From positions 1 through 24,819 of the IMG/VR virus record IMGVR_UViG_3300032242_000341: a stretch of 24,819 nt of DNA. One strand, given 5' to 3'. Positions 14,991 to 21,741 of this stretch are shown one piece after another. Each line of letters begins with the position of its first letter. Position 1 is the first letter of the stretch. The notes under the pieces are model-generated. The model had not been told where the DNA came from, searched no databases, and saw only the letters and a program-made list of their open reading frames with translations. Position numbers and translations under genes: made by a program. Origin of the DNA: a virus.

Positions 14991-15827
14991 TTAAATGCCG
15001 TGTTTTAGTTCAATGATTTTTTGTTTTTGTGCGTCTGTTAAGTTCTTAGGTATTTGTATTTTTAATTTCACATACAAATTTCCACGCTGACCGCTATGAA
15101 TATTTTTCATACCTTCGTTCTTACACATCAATAATGTCTCGGGTTGACTGCCTTGCGGTATTGACACGCTTAATTGTCTGCCGTCTAATGTCTGAAAGGT
15201 TATGTCCATACCAAGCATGGCATCCCATACATCGACTTGTTTTTCGAGAATTAAATTATCATTTTCTCTTTTAAACACTGCATGTTGGCGAACGTGAATG
15301 ATAATAATTAAATCGCCAGGTGGTATTCCTGGAATACTGTCTTCTCCCATACCTTGGTATCGAATCTGAGAGTTGTTATCGACCCCTGCAGGGATATCAA
15401 CATTGATCAGCTTCTTTCTACCATTAGACATTTGAATTTCGGCATCTAATGTTTTTCCTAAAAATGCTTCTTCTAAAGAAATATCTAAGTTAATTGACAC
15501 AGTGGCATTTTGCTGACGTTGTTGTCTAAACCCAAATGGGTTACCGCCAAACCCACCGCCACCGAACATATTGCCAAACACATCATTGAATGGATTGTTT
15601 CCTGTATGAAAATGGAATTGATGCCCACCTGGATTTTGTTGACTAAAGTCATATTCCTGACGTTTTTGATCATCGCTTAGAGTAGCGTATGCTTCTTGTA
15701 TTTTTTGGAATTGTGCAGAGTCACCACCACGATCGGGATGGTGCTTCATAGCCAGGCCGCGATAGGCCTTTTTAATTTCTTCGGCATTTGCGCCTTTGTT
15801 TAAACCTAGTGTTGAATAGTAGTCCAT
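14991..15827 (-). CDS. dnaJ: DnaJ-type co-chaperone (class II, CbpA-like)
   Basis: 278 aa. J domain at 1-65 with the HPD tripeptide (H-H-P-D-R-G-G) that triggers Hsp70 ATPase, a Gly/Phe-rich linker (about 70-105) and two beta-barrel substrate domains (V-S-I-N-L-D-I-S-L-E-E-A-F onward). The four CxxCxGxG zinc motifs are missing, so it is a CbpA/DnaJB-like class II protein. I chose the ATG at 15827 (M-D-Y-Y-S-T-L-G-L) because it matches the family start; the longer reading would begin at a TTG inside a terminator stem-loop. No phage DnaK is in the window, so it presumably recruits host DnaK. Predicted mRNA has almost no leader (see promoter). Confidence 0.93.
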   Translation of the reverse strand: MDYYSTLGLNKGANAEEIKKAYRGLAMKHHPDRGGDSAQFQKIQEAYATLSDDQKRQEYDFSQQNPGGHQFHFHTGNNPFNDVFGNMFGGGGFGGNPFGFRQQRQQNATVSINLDISLEEAFLGKTLDAEIQMSNGRKKLINVDIPAGVDNNSQIRYQGMGEDSIPGIPPGDLIIIIHVRQHAVFKRENDNLILEKQVDVWDAMLGMDITFQTLDGRQLSVSIPQGSQPETLLMCKNEGMKNIHSGQRGNLYVKLKIQIPKNLTDAQKQKIIELKHGI

Positions 15828-15833
15828 AGTCTC

Positions 15834-15863
15834 ATTATACAAAAAAATATAGGACTGCGTCAA
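15834..15863 (-). promoter_or_regulatory. Sigma70-like promoter for dnaJ, -35 inside terminator loop
   Basis: TTGACG (15863-15858), 18-bp spacer, TATAAT (15839-15834). The -10 ends only 6 nt before the ATG at 15827, so the transcript should start at or next to the start codon (leaderless). The -35 occupies the loop of the terminator at 15841-15871. Confidence 0.7.
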
Positions 15864-15871
15864 GCAGTCCT
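15841..15871 (-). terminator. Intrinsic terminator after the small exported-protein gene
   Basis: AGGACTGC-TTGAC-GCAGTCCT: 8-bp perfect stem followed, after ATA, by seven T on the minus strand. It ends the lysis-region transcript and overlaps the dnaJ promoter. Confidence 0.85.
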
Positions 15872-15873
15872 AG

Positions 15874-15881
15874 TATTTAAT
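15874..15881 (-). promoter_or_regulatory. Possible late-type box ATTAAATA upstream of dnaJ
   Basis: ATTAAATA on minus, 46 nt before dnaJ and directly before the terminator, so its transcript would have to read through the stem-loop. Weaker candidate than the others. Confidence 0.3.
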
Positions 15882-15900
15882 GCGAAACTGTCTTACCGTA

Positions 15901-16128
15901 TTATTTTTTTACAGGAACGTCAGTACCTTCGTGTTTTTGGTGTACTTTCATAGTCTTGCAATCTTGCTTGGGTTTTTTAGTTTTTGGATCAATAACAGGT
16001 TTGCCGTCCTTGCCCACTGAGTCGATGCATACTTTTTTAGTTTCTGCTTCAGCATACGCCATGTTTGTTGTAGCTAAAAAACATAAAGAATAGATCACTG
16101 CAAGTTGTAGTGCTAATAATTTTTTCAT
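15901..16128 (-). CDS. Small exported protein with signal peptide
   Basis: 75 aa. Lys-Lys start, hydrophobic core (L-A-L-Q-L-A-V-I-Y-S-L-C-F-L-A) and an A-Y-A signal-peptidase-I site at about 24-26, giving a mature periplasmic peptide of roughly 49 residues. The mature part is Lys-rich with two cysteines (V-C-I-D and D-C-K-T), which could form a disulfide in the periplasm. AGGAAAA precedes the ATG. It is the last gene of the lysis-region transcript. Function unknown; a lysis or envelope role is inferred from place only. Confidence 0.8.
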   Translation of the reverse strand: MKKLLALQLAVIYSLCFLATTNMAYAEAETKKVCIDSVGKDGKPVIDPKTKKPKQDCKTMKVHQKHEGTDVPVKK

Positions 16129-16140
16129 TTTAATTTTCCT

Positions 16141-16698
16141 TTAAATTTCTGGTTGTGGTGGTTGCACTGGCGCAGGTTTGCCGCCAAACCCTGCTACTGG
16201 TGTTGAACCAAACGTTTGTGTTACTGTTGTTGAGACTGGTGCGCCAAACGCTGGTGCTGGAGGTGTGCTTCCAAACCCGCCTCCGCCAAAGCCACTTGGT
16301 GCTGGTGCTGGTGAATTAAAACCACCGGAGGAACCGAAGCCTCCTGTTGAAGGTGCGCCAAATGCTGGTGTCCCGCTCGCAAATCCTGTTGTTGGTGCTG
16401 TTGTTTGTAGTCCGCCATTATTTGCTCCGCCTAATTTTTCTTGTGTACGACCAAATGCCGCAATACCTAAAACCGCACCCATTGCAATGTGGAATAAACC
16501 AGCACCTTGCAATGTTAATGGATTCCATTGTGTAATTTGTGTATGGGTAAATGTCTGTAATAGACTCCATAAAATTGGAAATACAACCATGTCCATGGTA
16601 CAGACCAGCATGTACATCCAGCCCATCATTGGACGCCATTTACTGTTCATCCAATCTTCTTTTTTCTGTTCGCTTGCGCTTTTAACTTCGTCTGCCAT
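16141..16698 (-). CDS. Holin-like membrane protein with FG-rich tail
   Basis: 185 aa. Residues 1-85 hold W-R-P-M-M-G-W-M-Y-M-L and two transmembrane segments (about 26-48 and 64-82), resembling the holin families of GTA and pelagic phages (W-R-P at the start of the first helix, then L-x-G-A-G-L-F-H-I-A-M-G). Residues 88-185 are a low-complexity Gly/Phe/Pro/Ala tail with repeated F-G (G-F-G-S, A-F-G-A, G-F-G-G), unusual for a holin and probably disordered. A late-type box lies 26 nt before the start and GGAGCG serves as Shine-Dalgarno. It is close to the endolysin and spanin genes. Holin function is a fair inference, not proven. Confidence 0.75.
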   Translation of the reverse strand: MADEVKSASEQKKEDWMNSKWRPMMGWMYMLVCTMDMVVFPILWSLLQTFTHTQITQWNPLTLQGAGLFHIAMGAVLGIAAFGRTQEKLGGANNGGLQTTAPTTGFASGTPAFGAPSTGGFGSSGGFNSPAPAPSGFGGGGFGSTPPAPAFGAPVSTTVTQTFGSTPVAGFGGKPAPVQPPQPEI

Positions 16699-16723
16699 TT
16701 GGTTCGCTCCAATTATGTACTAC

Positions 16724-16731
16724 TATTTATC
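16724..16731 (-). promoter_or_regulatory. Late-type promoter box GATAAATA for the holin-like gene
   Basis: GATAAATA on minus, 26 nt before the ATG at 16698. Confidence 0.6.
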
Positions 16732-16751
16732 AATAGTACCACTAAAAGTAT

Positions 16752-17528
16752 TTACCTTCCTATGTATATCTGCGGTTCTGTTTCTTGCTGTCGTCGTTTT
16801 TCGCTTTTAGGAAATAACTCATTCCCGTATTGCGGATATTTTTGCTGACGATCATATGCTACCCAAATAAACACACCGCCCATGACAAAGATCGTTAATA
16901 TAATAAAAATACCTATTAAAAATTCGTCTCTAAGCTGTTTCATACGGGCTGCACGTCTACGCTGTTGTACTGCGTCTTTTTGCATTTGTATAGATATAAG
17001 AACTTTTTGTTCTTTACCCATTACCTTCATCATTTCCTCTACTTCGGTATACAGTGCTCCGAGTTCGGGAGGGCTTTGATAAACCATCAGTTCACGCAGC
17101 TCTGTACCCATTTGTTCCAACTGTTTTTTCATTAGAACACGCTGTAGAGCACGTTTACCCAAGCTGTCGTCACCTGAATAAATTTCAGTTTTACTTCGAC
17201 GTTCTTCTTCTGCAAACACTGCCATGCATTTGTAAAAATTATCATAGTATGTACCCAAGTGAGTACCAATTTCTGTATAGATACCAACAGTTTCACCGTC
17301 ACGCTTGTTTAGATCAATTACACGATTCTTTTCTTCTATATAGGCATTCTTCTGTGCCGGGGTAGGTGGTTTTTCTGGGGGGTGAAGTTTATGGAATTGA
17401 TCGTCAAGATCTCTGAGGACTTCTTTCACGTCCCCAGCAGCACCTTTTATATCTTTGTAGAGTTTACATCCAGCCTTGACAGCAGAAACTGCTCCGTTGG
17501 CCAGTGCAAATAATGTTAGTGGATCCAT
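16752..17528 (-). CDS. Coiled-coil protein with one C-terminal membrane helix
   Basis: 258 aa, function unknown. The N-terminus M-D-P-L-T-L-F-A-L-A-N-G-A-V-S-A-V-K-A-G is a short hydrophobic/amphipathic stretch found in similar phage proteins. Residues 30-200 are mostly charged helix (probable coiled coil), followed by a basic R-R-R-A-A-R cluster, a single transmembrane helix (about 203-225) and a short Lys/Arg-rich tail. It lies between the holin-like and DUF4337-like genes, each with its own late-type box, so a membrane role at late times is likely. Confidence 0.8.
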   Translation of the reverse strand: MDPLTLFALANGAVSAVKAGCKLYKDIKGAAGDVKEVLRDLDDQFHKLHPPEKPPTPAQKNAYIEEKNRVIDLNKRDGETVGIYTEIGTHLGTYYDNFYKCMAVFAEEERRSKTEIYSGDDSLGKRALQRVLMKKQLEQMGTELRELMVYQSPPELGALYTEVEEMMKVMGKEQKVLISIQMQKDAVQQRRRAARMKQLRDEFLIGIFIILTIFVMGGVFIWVAYDRQQKYPQYGNELFPKSEKRRQQETEPQIYIGR

Positions 17529-17552
17529 AACCGCTCCGATCCTTTATGTTAG

Positions 17553-17560
17553 TATTTAAT
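17553..17560 (-). promoter_or_regulatory. Late-type promoter box ATTAAATA for the 258-aa gene
   Basis: ATTAAATA on minus, 25 nt before the ATG at 17528 and just past the preceding terminator. Confidence 0.55.
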
Positions 17561-17573
17561 AAATTTTAGTCAT

Positions 17574-17599
17574 AAAAAAAGCACCCGAAGGTGCTTTTT
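17574..17599 (-). terminator. Intrinsic terminator after the DUF4337-like gene
   Basis: GCACC-CGAA-GGTGC stem-loop with an A-run on one side and a T-run on the other. On minus it follows the 196-aa gene by about 15 nt. Same tetraloop and build as the ALAS terminator. Confidence 0.9.
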
Positions 17600-17612
17600 A
17601 AGTTTTTCTTGT

Positions 17613-18203
17613 TTAGAAAAATAGATATACACCCTGTGCTGATAGCAGTATCCCTAGACCGGCAACAAAGAAACTGCCCCAAAACATGCTCATACTAACT
17701 GCAAGAATACTTGCTGATAGCACAACAATGCTTAGTTGATATAGTGTACTGGCATAGCCAATCCATGGACTACGTTTTTTAGCTTCGTCACGTTCAGCTT
17801 CTAAGGCACGGGCTTTTTCCATTAGCTCTTTCTTGCCTTCACCTGTTTTAGGATCGCTTTCGTAACGGTCAATCTTGGCCTGTAGTTTGGCCATTTTTTC
17901 TGTATCTTTACGATAGGTAGCGTCGTCGAGGCTTTGTTCAGCAAGTGTTTGTTTAATTGATTTTGCTTGGTAGAATGCCCAAACATTGTTTGAGGCAATG
18001 GTGTTGTTTAAGGTTTTGCTACTTAGAGTACCACCGTACCAGCTGTTAACAGCAAGTAATAATGCAAACACACTGATTACCATACCTGCTTTGTCTTTTA
18101 GTTTGGCTTCACGCTCGCTACGTGATCCTACCGGCGGCTTAACTGCGTTTGGATCTTTTGGTTGTTTTGTGATTAAATTTAATACTGAATCTATAAGTGC
18201 CAT
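17613..18203 (-). CDS. DUF4337-like membrane protein
   Basis: 196 aa. Transmembrane helix at about 41-58, then S-N-N-V-W-A-F-Y-Q-A-K-S-I-K-Q-T, the phrase I associate with DUF4337, a charged coiled coil (90-145), and two C-terminal transmembrane helices (about 150-172 and 174-195). Function of the family is unknown. It follows the Rz1-like gene with its own late-type box and ends at a terminator, so it is a single-gene unit within the lysis region. It could take part in lysis, for example as a holin or antiholin, but this rests on location. Confidence 0.78.
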   Translation of the reverse strand: MALIDSVLNLITKQPKDPNAVKPPVGSRSEREAKLKDKAGMVISVFALLLAVNSWYGGTLSSKTLNNTIASNNVWAFYQAKSIKQTLAEQSLDDATYRKDTEKMAKLQAKIDRYESDPKTGEGKKELMEKARALEAERDEAKKRSPWIGYASTLYQLSIVVLSASILAVSMSMFWGSFFVAGLGILLSAQGVYLFF

Positions 18204-18230
18204 TTCTGGTTCGCTCCTTAATGTGCTAAT

Positions 18231-18494
18231 TTATTTAACTGAATCGAAGATTTTCTTCTGTTCCTTATACCACTCTTGCCAGGATTGTGTTTTTAAATTG
18301 CATTTGTGGTAACGTCCGTAGTTCTTAATAACTGATTCTGCAGTTACACTTAGTTGCTTAGTATCAGCTGGTATCTTTTCAAGATCCTCACAGGCTTCTA
18401 ATAATTCAGCAGGTGCACCGGGAAACTTCTGTGCTACCGGAACTGTGGTACTGCACCCTGCTAATAACAACAATGAAATTAATAGATATTTCAT
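18231..18494 (-). CDS. Rz1-like outer-membrane lipoprotein (o-spanin)
   Basis: 87 aa. A lipoprotein signal with lipobox L-L-A-G-C (lipidated C14) is followed by a Pro-containing linker (T-V-P-V-A-Q-K-F-P-G-A-P) and a helical domain with two further cysteines (C35, C59). It lies directly after and overlaps (ATGA) a gene for an inner-membrane coiled-coil protein, which lies directly after the GH19 endolysin; this is the standard endolysin-Rz-Rz1 order. Spanins fuse inner and outer membranes in the last step of lysis, which implies a Gram-negative host. Confidence 0.8.
   Translation of the reverse strand: MKYLLISLLLLAGCSTTVPVAQKFPGAPAELLEACEDLEKIPADTKQLSVTAESVIKNYGRYHKCNLKTQSWQEWYKEQKKIFDSVK
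18232..18239 (-). promoter_or_regulatory. Late-type promoter box GTTAAATA for the DUF4337-like gene
   Basis: GTTAAATA on minus, overlapping the Rz1-like stop codon and 29 nt before the ATG at 18203. Confidence 0.5.
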
Positions 18495-18958
18495 TTAACG
18501 TCTTCCTTATTAGGATCTTCAGATGCTTTGTTTAATGCATCAATTACTCTAGGATCAACTTCGCATTTTGCATCAATTTCTTTGGCAATTTCTTTAATAC
18601 GATCAACATATTCAGTTGTTTTCTTTTCAACTATCTTTGTTTTGTAGATAATTTTTTCTTGTATAACTGTATTGACCTGTTGACTCTTTTCTTCTGCTAG
18701 TTTTAACTTAGCTTCTAAGTCTGCAACACGAGCTCTCCAGGACATTTCAGTGCCGTAGCCACCGAACAGATATGATCCTATTACCAACAATACAACACCC
18801 ACTAGTTCAGCGGGCAGTTTGTACTGCTTGATCATCGGTATCCACGTGACCATCTTGCTGGCCACGTACAGAGCGACACCTAATCCAAATAAGAAATAGG
18901 TTACCCAAATAAAAATACTATCTGGGATGAGACTTAACATCCATCCTAATTGCCACAT
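18491..18958 (-). CDS. Rz-like inner-membrane protein (i-spanin)
   Basis: 155 aa. Two transmembrane helices (about 13-33 and 50-67) followed by a long coiled coil (73-125: L-E-A-K-L-K-L-A-E-E-K ... I-Y-K-T-K-I-V-E-K-K) reaching into the periplasm. Position between endolysin and lipoprotein supports an i-spanin. Classical Rz has one membrane helix, so the second is unusual. I chose the ATG at 18958, two bases after the endolysin stop, over the TTG at 18964 that would overlap it. Confidence 0.78.
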   Translation of the reverse strand: MWQLGWMLSLIPDSIFIWVTYFLFGLGVALYVASKMVTWIPMIKQYKLPAELVGVVLLVIGSYLFGGYGTEMSWRARVADLEAKLKLAEEKSQQVNTVIQEKIIYKTKIVEKKTTEYVDRIKEIAKEIDAKCEVDPRVIDALNKASEDPNKEDVK

Positions 18959-18960
18959 GA

Positions 18961-19590
18961 TCAAGCGCCAAAGATATGTAATGCGTGATTATAGTGGTTA
19001 GTACGATCTTCAAGACCAATAGTTCCACCATTGATGCGTTTAGTCATTGTTAGAATATCGCCTTTGTCTGCAAATTGGTTTAGATTATTTGTTTCCCAAA
19101 ACCAGCAAGCTGATTGCACAGCACCTTCAAATGTTGCTAGATATTCAGGAACATCTTCGACATCCATTTCTAAACTGCCAGCAAAGAAACTGTAGTTTTG
19201 TTTACCAGTCAATTGAATAAGACCACGACCGCAGAACTTAAATCCATCGCCTGATTCTTCTGGACCATTGCCCATGCGGTTAGCATAGACTCTGTTGGCA
19301 ATCATTTCTTGTTGACCTGCATAATGTGCAGCAATAGTGTCATCTGGAAAATACTTAGGAAACACACGGCGCAGACTTGCTGCCTTGTAGTTTAAGTTTT
19401 CTTTTAGAGCAGTAAATCCGCCCGACTCGTGAGCGCACTGTGCTAGAAAACTAGCCACACGTTGCGGAGTATTGATTTCATACTCTGGAAGAATTTCATT
19501 TAGTGCATGGAACCAATGGTCAATGTAGGGATTCTTAGGAATCATTTGCGCCAATTGGTCGCGTGTAAAATTGAATGTAAAATCTGCCAT
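18961..19590 (-). CDS. GH19-type endolysin
   Basis: 209 aa, a single compact glycoside hydrolase family 19 domain that cuts peptidoglycan glycan strands. Visible: F-L-A-Q-C-A-H-E-S-G-G-F (catalytic E55), L-K-E-N-L-N-Y with the second acidic residue (E64), F-C-G-R-G-L-I-Q-L-T-G-K-Q-N-Y, and the C-terminal T-K-R-I-N-G-G-T-I-G-L-E-D-R. No signal peptide, so release through a holin is expected. TGGAGA precedes the ATG. It is followed at once by Rz- and Rz1-like genes. It is about half the size of the LysM-GH19 protein at 6148-7338 and is the likely lysis enzyme. Confidence 0.93.
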   Translation of the reverse strand: MADFTFNFTRDQLAQMIPKNPYIDHWFHALNEILPEYEINTPQRVASFLAQCAHESGGFTALKENLNYKAASLRRVFPKYFPDDTIAAHYAGQQEMIANRVYANRMGNGPEESGDGFKFCGRGLIQLTGKQNYSFFAGSLEMDVEDVPEYLATFEGAVQSACWFWETNNLNQFADKGDILTMTKRINGGTIGLEDRTNHYNHALHIFGA

Positions 19591-20334
19591 TTAAATCTCC
19601 ATAGATATTTTCATTGCACGTTTGCCGTTCTCAAGAACAAAGCTATCACCGTACTTGTTAATGCTCATGTCGCCTAGTAATTTAGTTAACCACATTACTT
19701 CGGCTTGACTTCTAGAGTCCATCTTGACTGTTTCTGTTAGATCTTTTTCTAATTGGTCTGCATCGGCAAACTGTAACATATTAAAAGAGATCTTAACGCC
19801 AAACGGTTTAACCACTGTAATCTTATTGCCTTCGACAATAAGTTCATCTTTGTAGGTGTTGTTAAAGAATTTTTGTATTCCTTCTACACGAAAGCCTTCC
19901 ATCATGGTGTCGTATGCTTCCGGCGTCATTGGCACAGTTTCTGTAATCTTTTCTTCACTAAATGGAACAGCATTATGTTTCTTGTAGTATCTAAACTTCC
20001 AATCTCTGTTGCCAGTTAGACGTTGTACACCATCTGCAATCTCGCCAATGAAACGTGGAAGTGATTTGTTACGTGGTATTTCCACAAACACGTGATAGTT
20101 ACCGCGTTCATCTTCACCCGAACTAACATCGGAGTCCAGAACAAAGCTGTAGCCTTTTTCAATAAACTCCATCATGTCTTGTGCGGGACTACGGTCTTTA
20201 ACCTTAAAAGACAACACAGCGACATCTCTATCTTCGCCCATCTTGCTGGCATAGCGATCAATCTCAAAAACATGAGATACTAGATCCTGTAGATCGTCAG
20301 CACGTAGGCCTTCTTTTAAAATTCTATTAGCCAT
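19591..20334 (-). CDS. Conserved T4-like phage protein (MANRILKEGLR)
   Basis: 247 aa, function unknown. It starts M-A-N-R-I-L-K-E-G-L-R-A-D-D-L, has V-F-E-I-D-R-Y-A-S-K-M-G-E-D-R-D-V-A-V-L-S-F and E-K-G-Y-S-F-V-L-D-S-D-V, a pattern I know from uncharacterised proteins of aquatic T4-like phages; it may be structural. No signal or membrane segment, mixed alpha/beta. The start overlaps the upstream stop by 8 nt and the stop abuts the endolysin start region, so it is part of one transcript with the 171-aa gene and probably the lysis genes. Confidence 0.82.
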   Translation of the reverse strand: MANRILKEGLRADDLQDLVSHVFEIDRYASKMGEDRDVAVLSFKVKDRSPAQDMMEFIEKGYSFVLDSDVSSGEDERGNYHVFVEIPRNKSLPRFIGEIADGVQRLTGNRDWKFRYYKKHNAVPFSEEKITETVPMTPEAYDTMMEGFRVEGIQKFFNNTYKDELIVEGNKITVVKPFGVKISFNMLQFADADQLEKDLTETVKMDSRSQAEVMWLTKLLGDMSINKYGDSFVLENGKRAMKISMEI

Positions 20335-20842
20335 TTGCTGTCATATCCTGTACTTGTTGTTCTGATTGGTCAACGATTTTATTTTTCATACCGTTAGCAG
20401 AATCATGAACTTGATTGCTGTCAAGATTCTTATAACCCTGACTAATATCAACCATTAATTTCTTTGGCATCTTAATAGTCACTGACCATACTGGTTCTTG
20501 ATCAATTTTACCCTTTTTAGTTCCAGGACGAATATCGTCTGGATCTTTAATTTTTCTAACATGTGATACCATCTCTTTAGAGTAGGTAACTTTACAGCCA
20601 TATTCTACTAGTCTGTATCCACCTTTCTTATCGGGCATTTCTTTAATGGGCCACATGAACGTGCATGTTGTCCAATAGCGTGAATCTTCGGGACCACGTA
20701 CTAGTTCCCCTTTAATCCAGTTTTCGAACACATATACGTCTAATTCGTCAATAACACGCTCGAAATCTTTAAGGATTTTAAGGCTATTATTTGATTCGTA
20801 GATCGTTTGTATGTTCTGTAGTATTTCTTTGGTATTATGCAT
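20327..20842 (-). CDS. Conserved T4-like phage protein (CTFMWPIKEMP)
   Basis: 171 aa, function unknown. The core F-E-R-V-I-D-E-L-D-V-Y-V-F-E-N-W-I-K-G-E-L and T-C-T-F-M-W-P-I-K-E-M-P-D followed by Y-G-C-K-V-T-Y is widely seen in aquatic T4-like phages. The C-terminal 40 residues are polar and probably flexible. It heads the transcript leading into the endolysin, with a late-type box 19 nt before its ATG, and is divergent from phoH. Confidence 0.82.
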   Translation of the reverse strand: MHNTKEILQNIQTIYESNNSLKILKDFERVIDELDVYVFENWIKGELVRGPEDSRYWTTCTFMWPIKEMPDKKGGYRLVEYGCKVTYSKEMVSHVRKIKDPDDIRPGTKKGKIDQEPVWSVTIKMPKKLMVDISQGYKNLDSNQVHDSANGMKNKIVDQSEQQVQDMTANG

Positions 20843-20860
20843 GTTGGAATATCCTCAATG

Positions 20861-20868
20861 TATTTATT
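20861..20868 (-). promoter_or_regulatory. Late-type promoter box AATAAATA for the 171-aa to lysis transcript
   Basis: AATAAATA on minus, 19 nt before the ATG at 20842. Confidence 0.5.
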
Positions 20869-20911
20869 TCGATCAAACGGATATGTAAACATATTACTTT
20901 TTATCCAAACT

Positions 20912-20919
20912 GTTAAATA
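20912..20919 (+). promoter_or_regulatory. Late-type promoter box GTTAAATA for phoH
   Basis: GTTAAATA on plus, 69 nt before the phoH start. A start site about 6 nt downstream falls at the first base of the inverted repeat at 20925-20970. Confidence 0.5.
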
Positions 20920-20924
20920 CCTAT

Positions 20925-20970
20925 GTGTTCGGACACGGACACATCGGTCGAAAAGGTCCGTGCCTAACAC
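20925..20970 (+). promoter_or_regulatory. Long hairpin in the phoH leader
   Basis: GTGTT, GG and CACGGAC (20925-20940) pair with GTCCGTG, CC and AACAC (20956-20970): 14 bp broken by one mismatch and one bulged A, loop of 15 nt. It ends 5 nt before the AGGAGG site at 20976-20981. No T-run follows, so it is a leader structure rather than a terminator. Confidence 0.7.
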
Positions 20971-20988
20971 TTAACAGGAGGCTATCCT

Positions 20989-21741
20989 TTGAGCAAAAAG
21001 CGTAGAGATGCTAGACACCTAGCAGTAAATCATAGCGACAACTATAACACTGTCAACACAAACGTAGTACAATTAAACAAGTACCTACCCAAGAAGAAGA
21101 ATAGGGTAACTATATACCCTAAAAACCTTAATCAAGAAACCTATCTACTAAAACTTCAAGAAGAGCATAAGAATATCTTATTTGCTGTTGGGCCAGCAGG
21201 CACGGGCAAAACAATGATAGCTTGTCAGTGGGCAATTAAATTGTTCCAAGAAGGGCTTATTGAGAAGATCATTGTGACTCGACCTGCAGTTAGCGTAGAT
21301 GAAGATCTTGGTTTCTTGCCGGGAACGTTAGAAGAAAAAATGGCGCCTTGGACACGCCCAATCTTTGATGTATTTGAAGAATACTACTACGCCAAAGAAA
21401 TTGCAAATTTTGTAGAAGAGGGAGTAATTGAAATCAGTCCATTAGCCTATATGCGTGGACGTACATTTAAAAACGCTTTTGTCATTGCCGATGAAATGCA
21501 AAACACAACACCAAGCCAAATGAAGATGTTGCTGACTAGACTGGGAGATAAGTCTAGGATGGTAGTTACGGGAGATTTAAATCAGGCAGACCGTCCTAGT
21601 GAGAACGGACTACTTGAATTCTTGAATCTTTATAACGGCTTCAAGAACAGTATGTATGTTGATGTATGCCAGTTCGACAAGGGCGACGTAGAAAGACACC
21701 CGGCTGTTAAGGAGATTCTATCGATCTATAAAGAAGACTAA
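20989..21741 (+). CDS. phoH: PhoH-family ATPase
   Basis: 250 aa. Walker A GPAGTGKT at 68-75, then V-T-R-P-A-V-S-V-D-E-D-L-G-F-L-P-G (PhoH signature), Y-M-R-G-R-T-F-K-N-A-F-V-I-A-D-E-M-Q-N (Walker B) and V-V-T-G-D-L-N-Q-A-D. PhoH-like proteins are among the commonest accessory genes of marine phages; RNA-related ATPase activity is suspected but the role in infection is not settled. The start is a TTG, supported by a perfect AGGAGG 7 nt upstream (20976-20981); no ATG fits. Together with ALAS it is one of two plus-strand genes. It has its own late-type box and a hairpin leader, and its stop codon overlaps the stop of the convergent 78-aa gene. Confidence 0.95.
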   Translation: MSKKRRDARHLAVNHSDNYNTVNTNVVQLNKYLPKKKNRVTIYPKNLNQETYLLKLQEEHKNILFAVGPAGTGKTMIACQWAIKLFQEGLIEKIIVTRPAVSVDEDLGFLPGTLEEKMAPWTRPIFDVFEEYYYAKEIANFVEEGVIEISPLAYMRGRTFKNAFVIADEMQNTTPSQMKMLLTRLGDKSRMVVTGDLNQADRPSENGLLEFLNLYNGFKNSMYVDVCQFDKGDVERHPAVKEILSIYKED

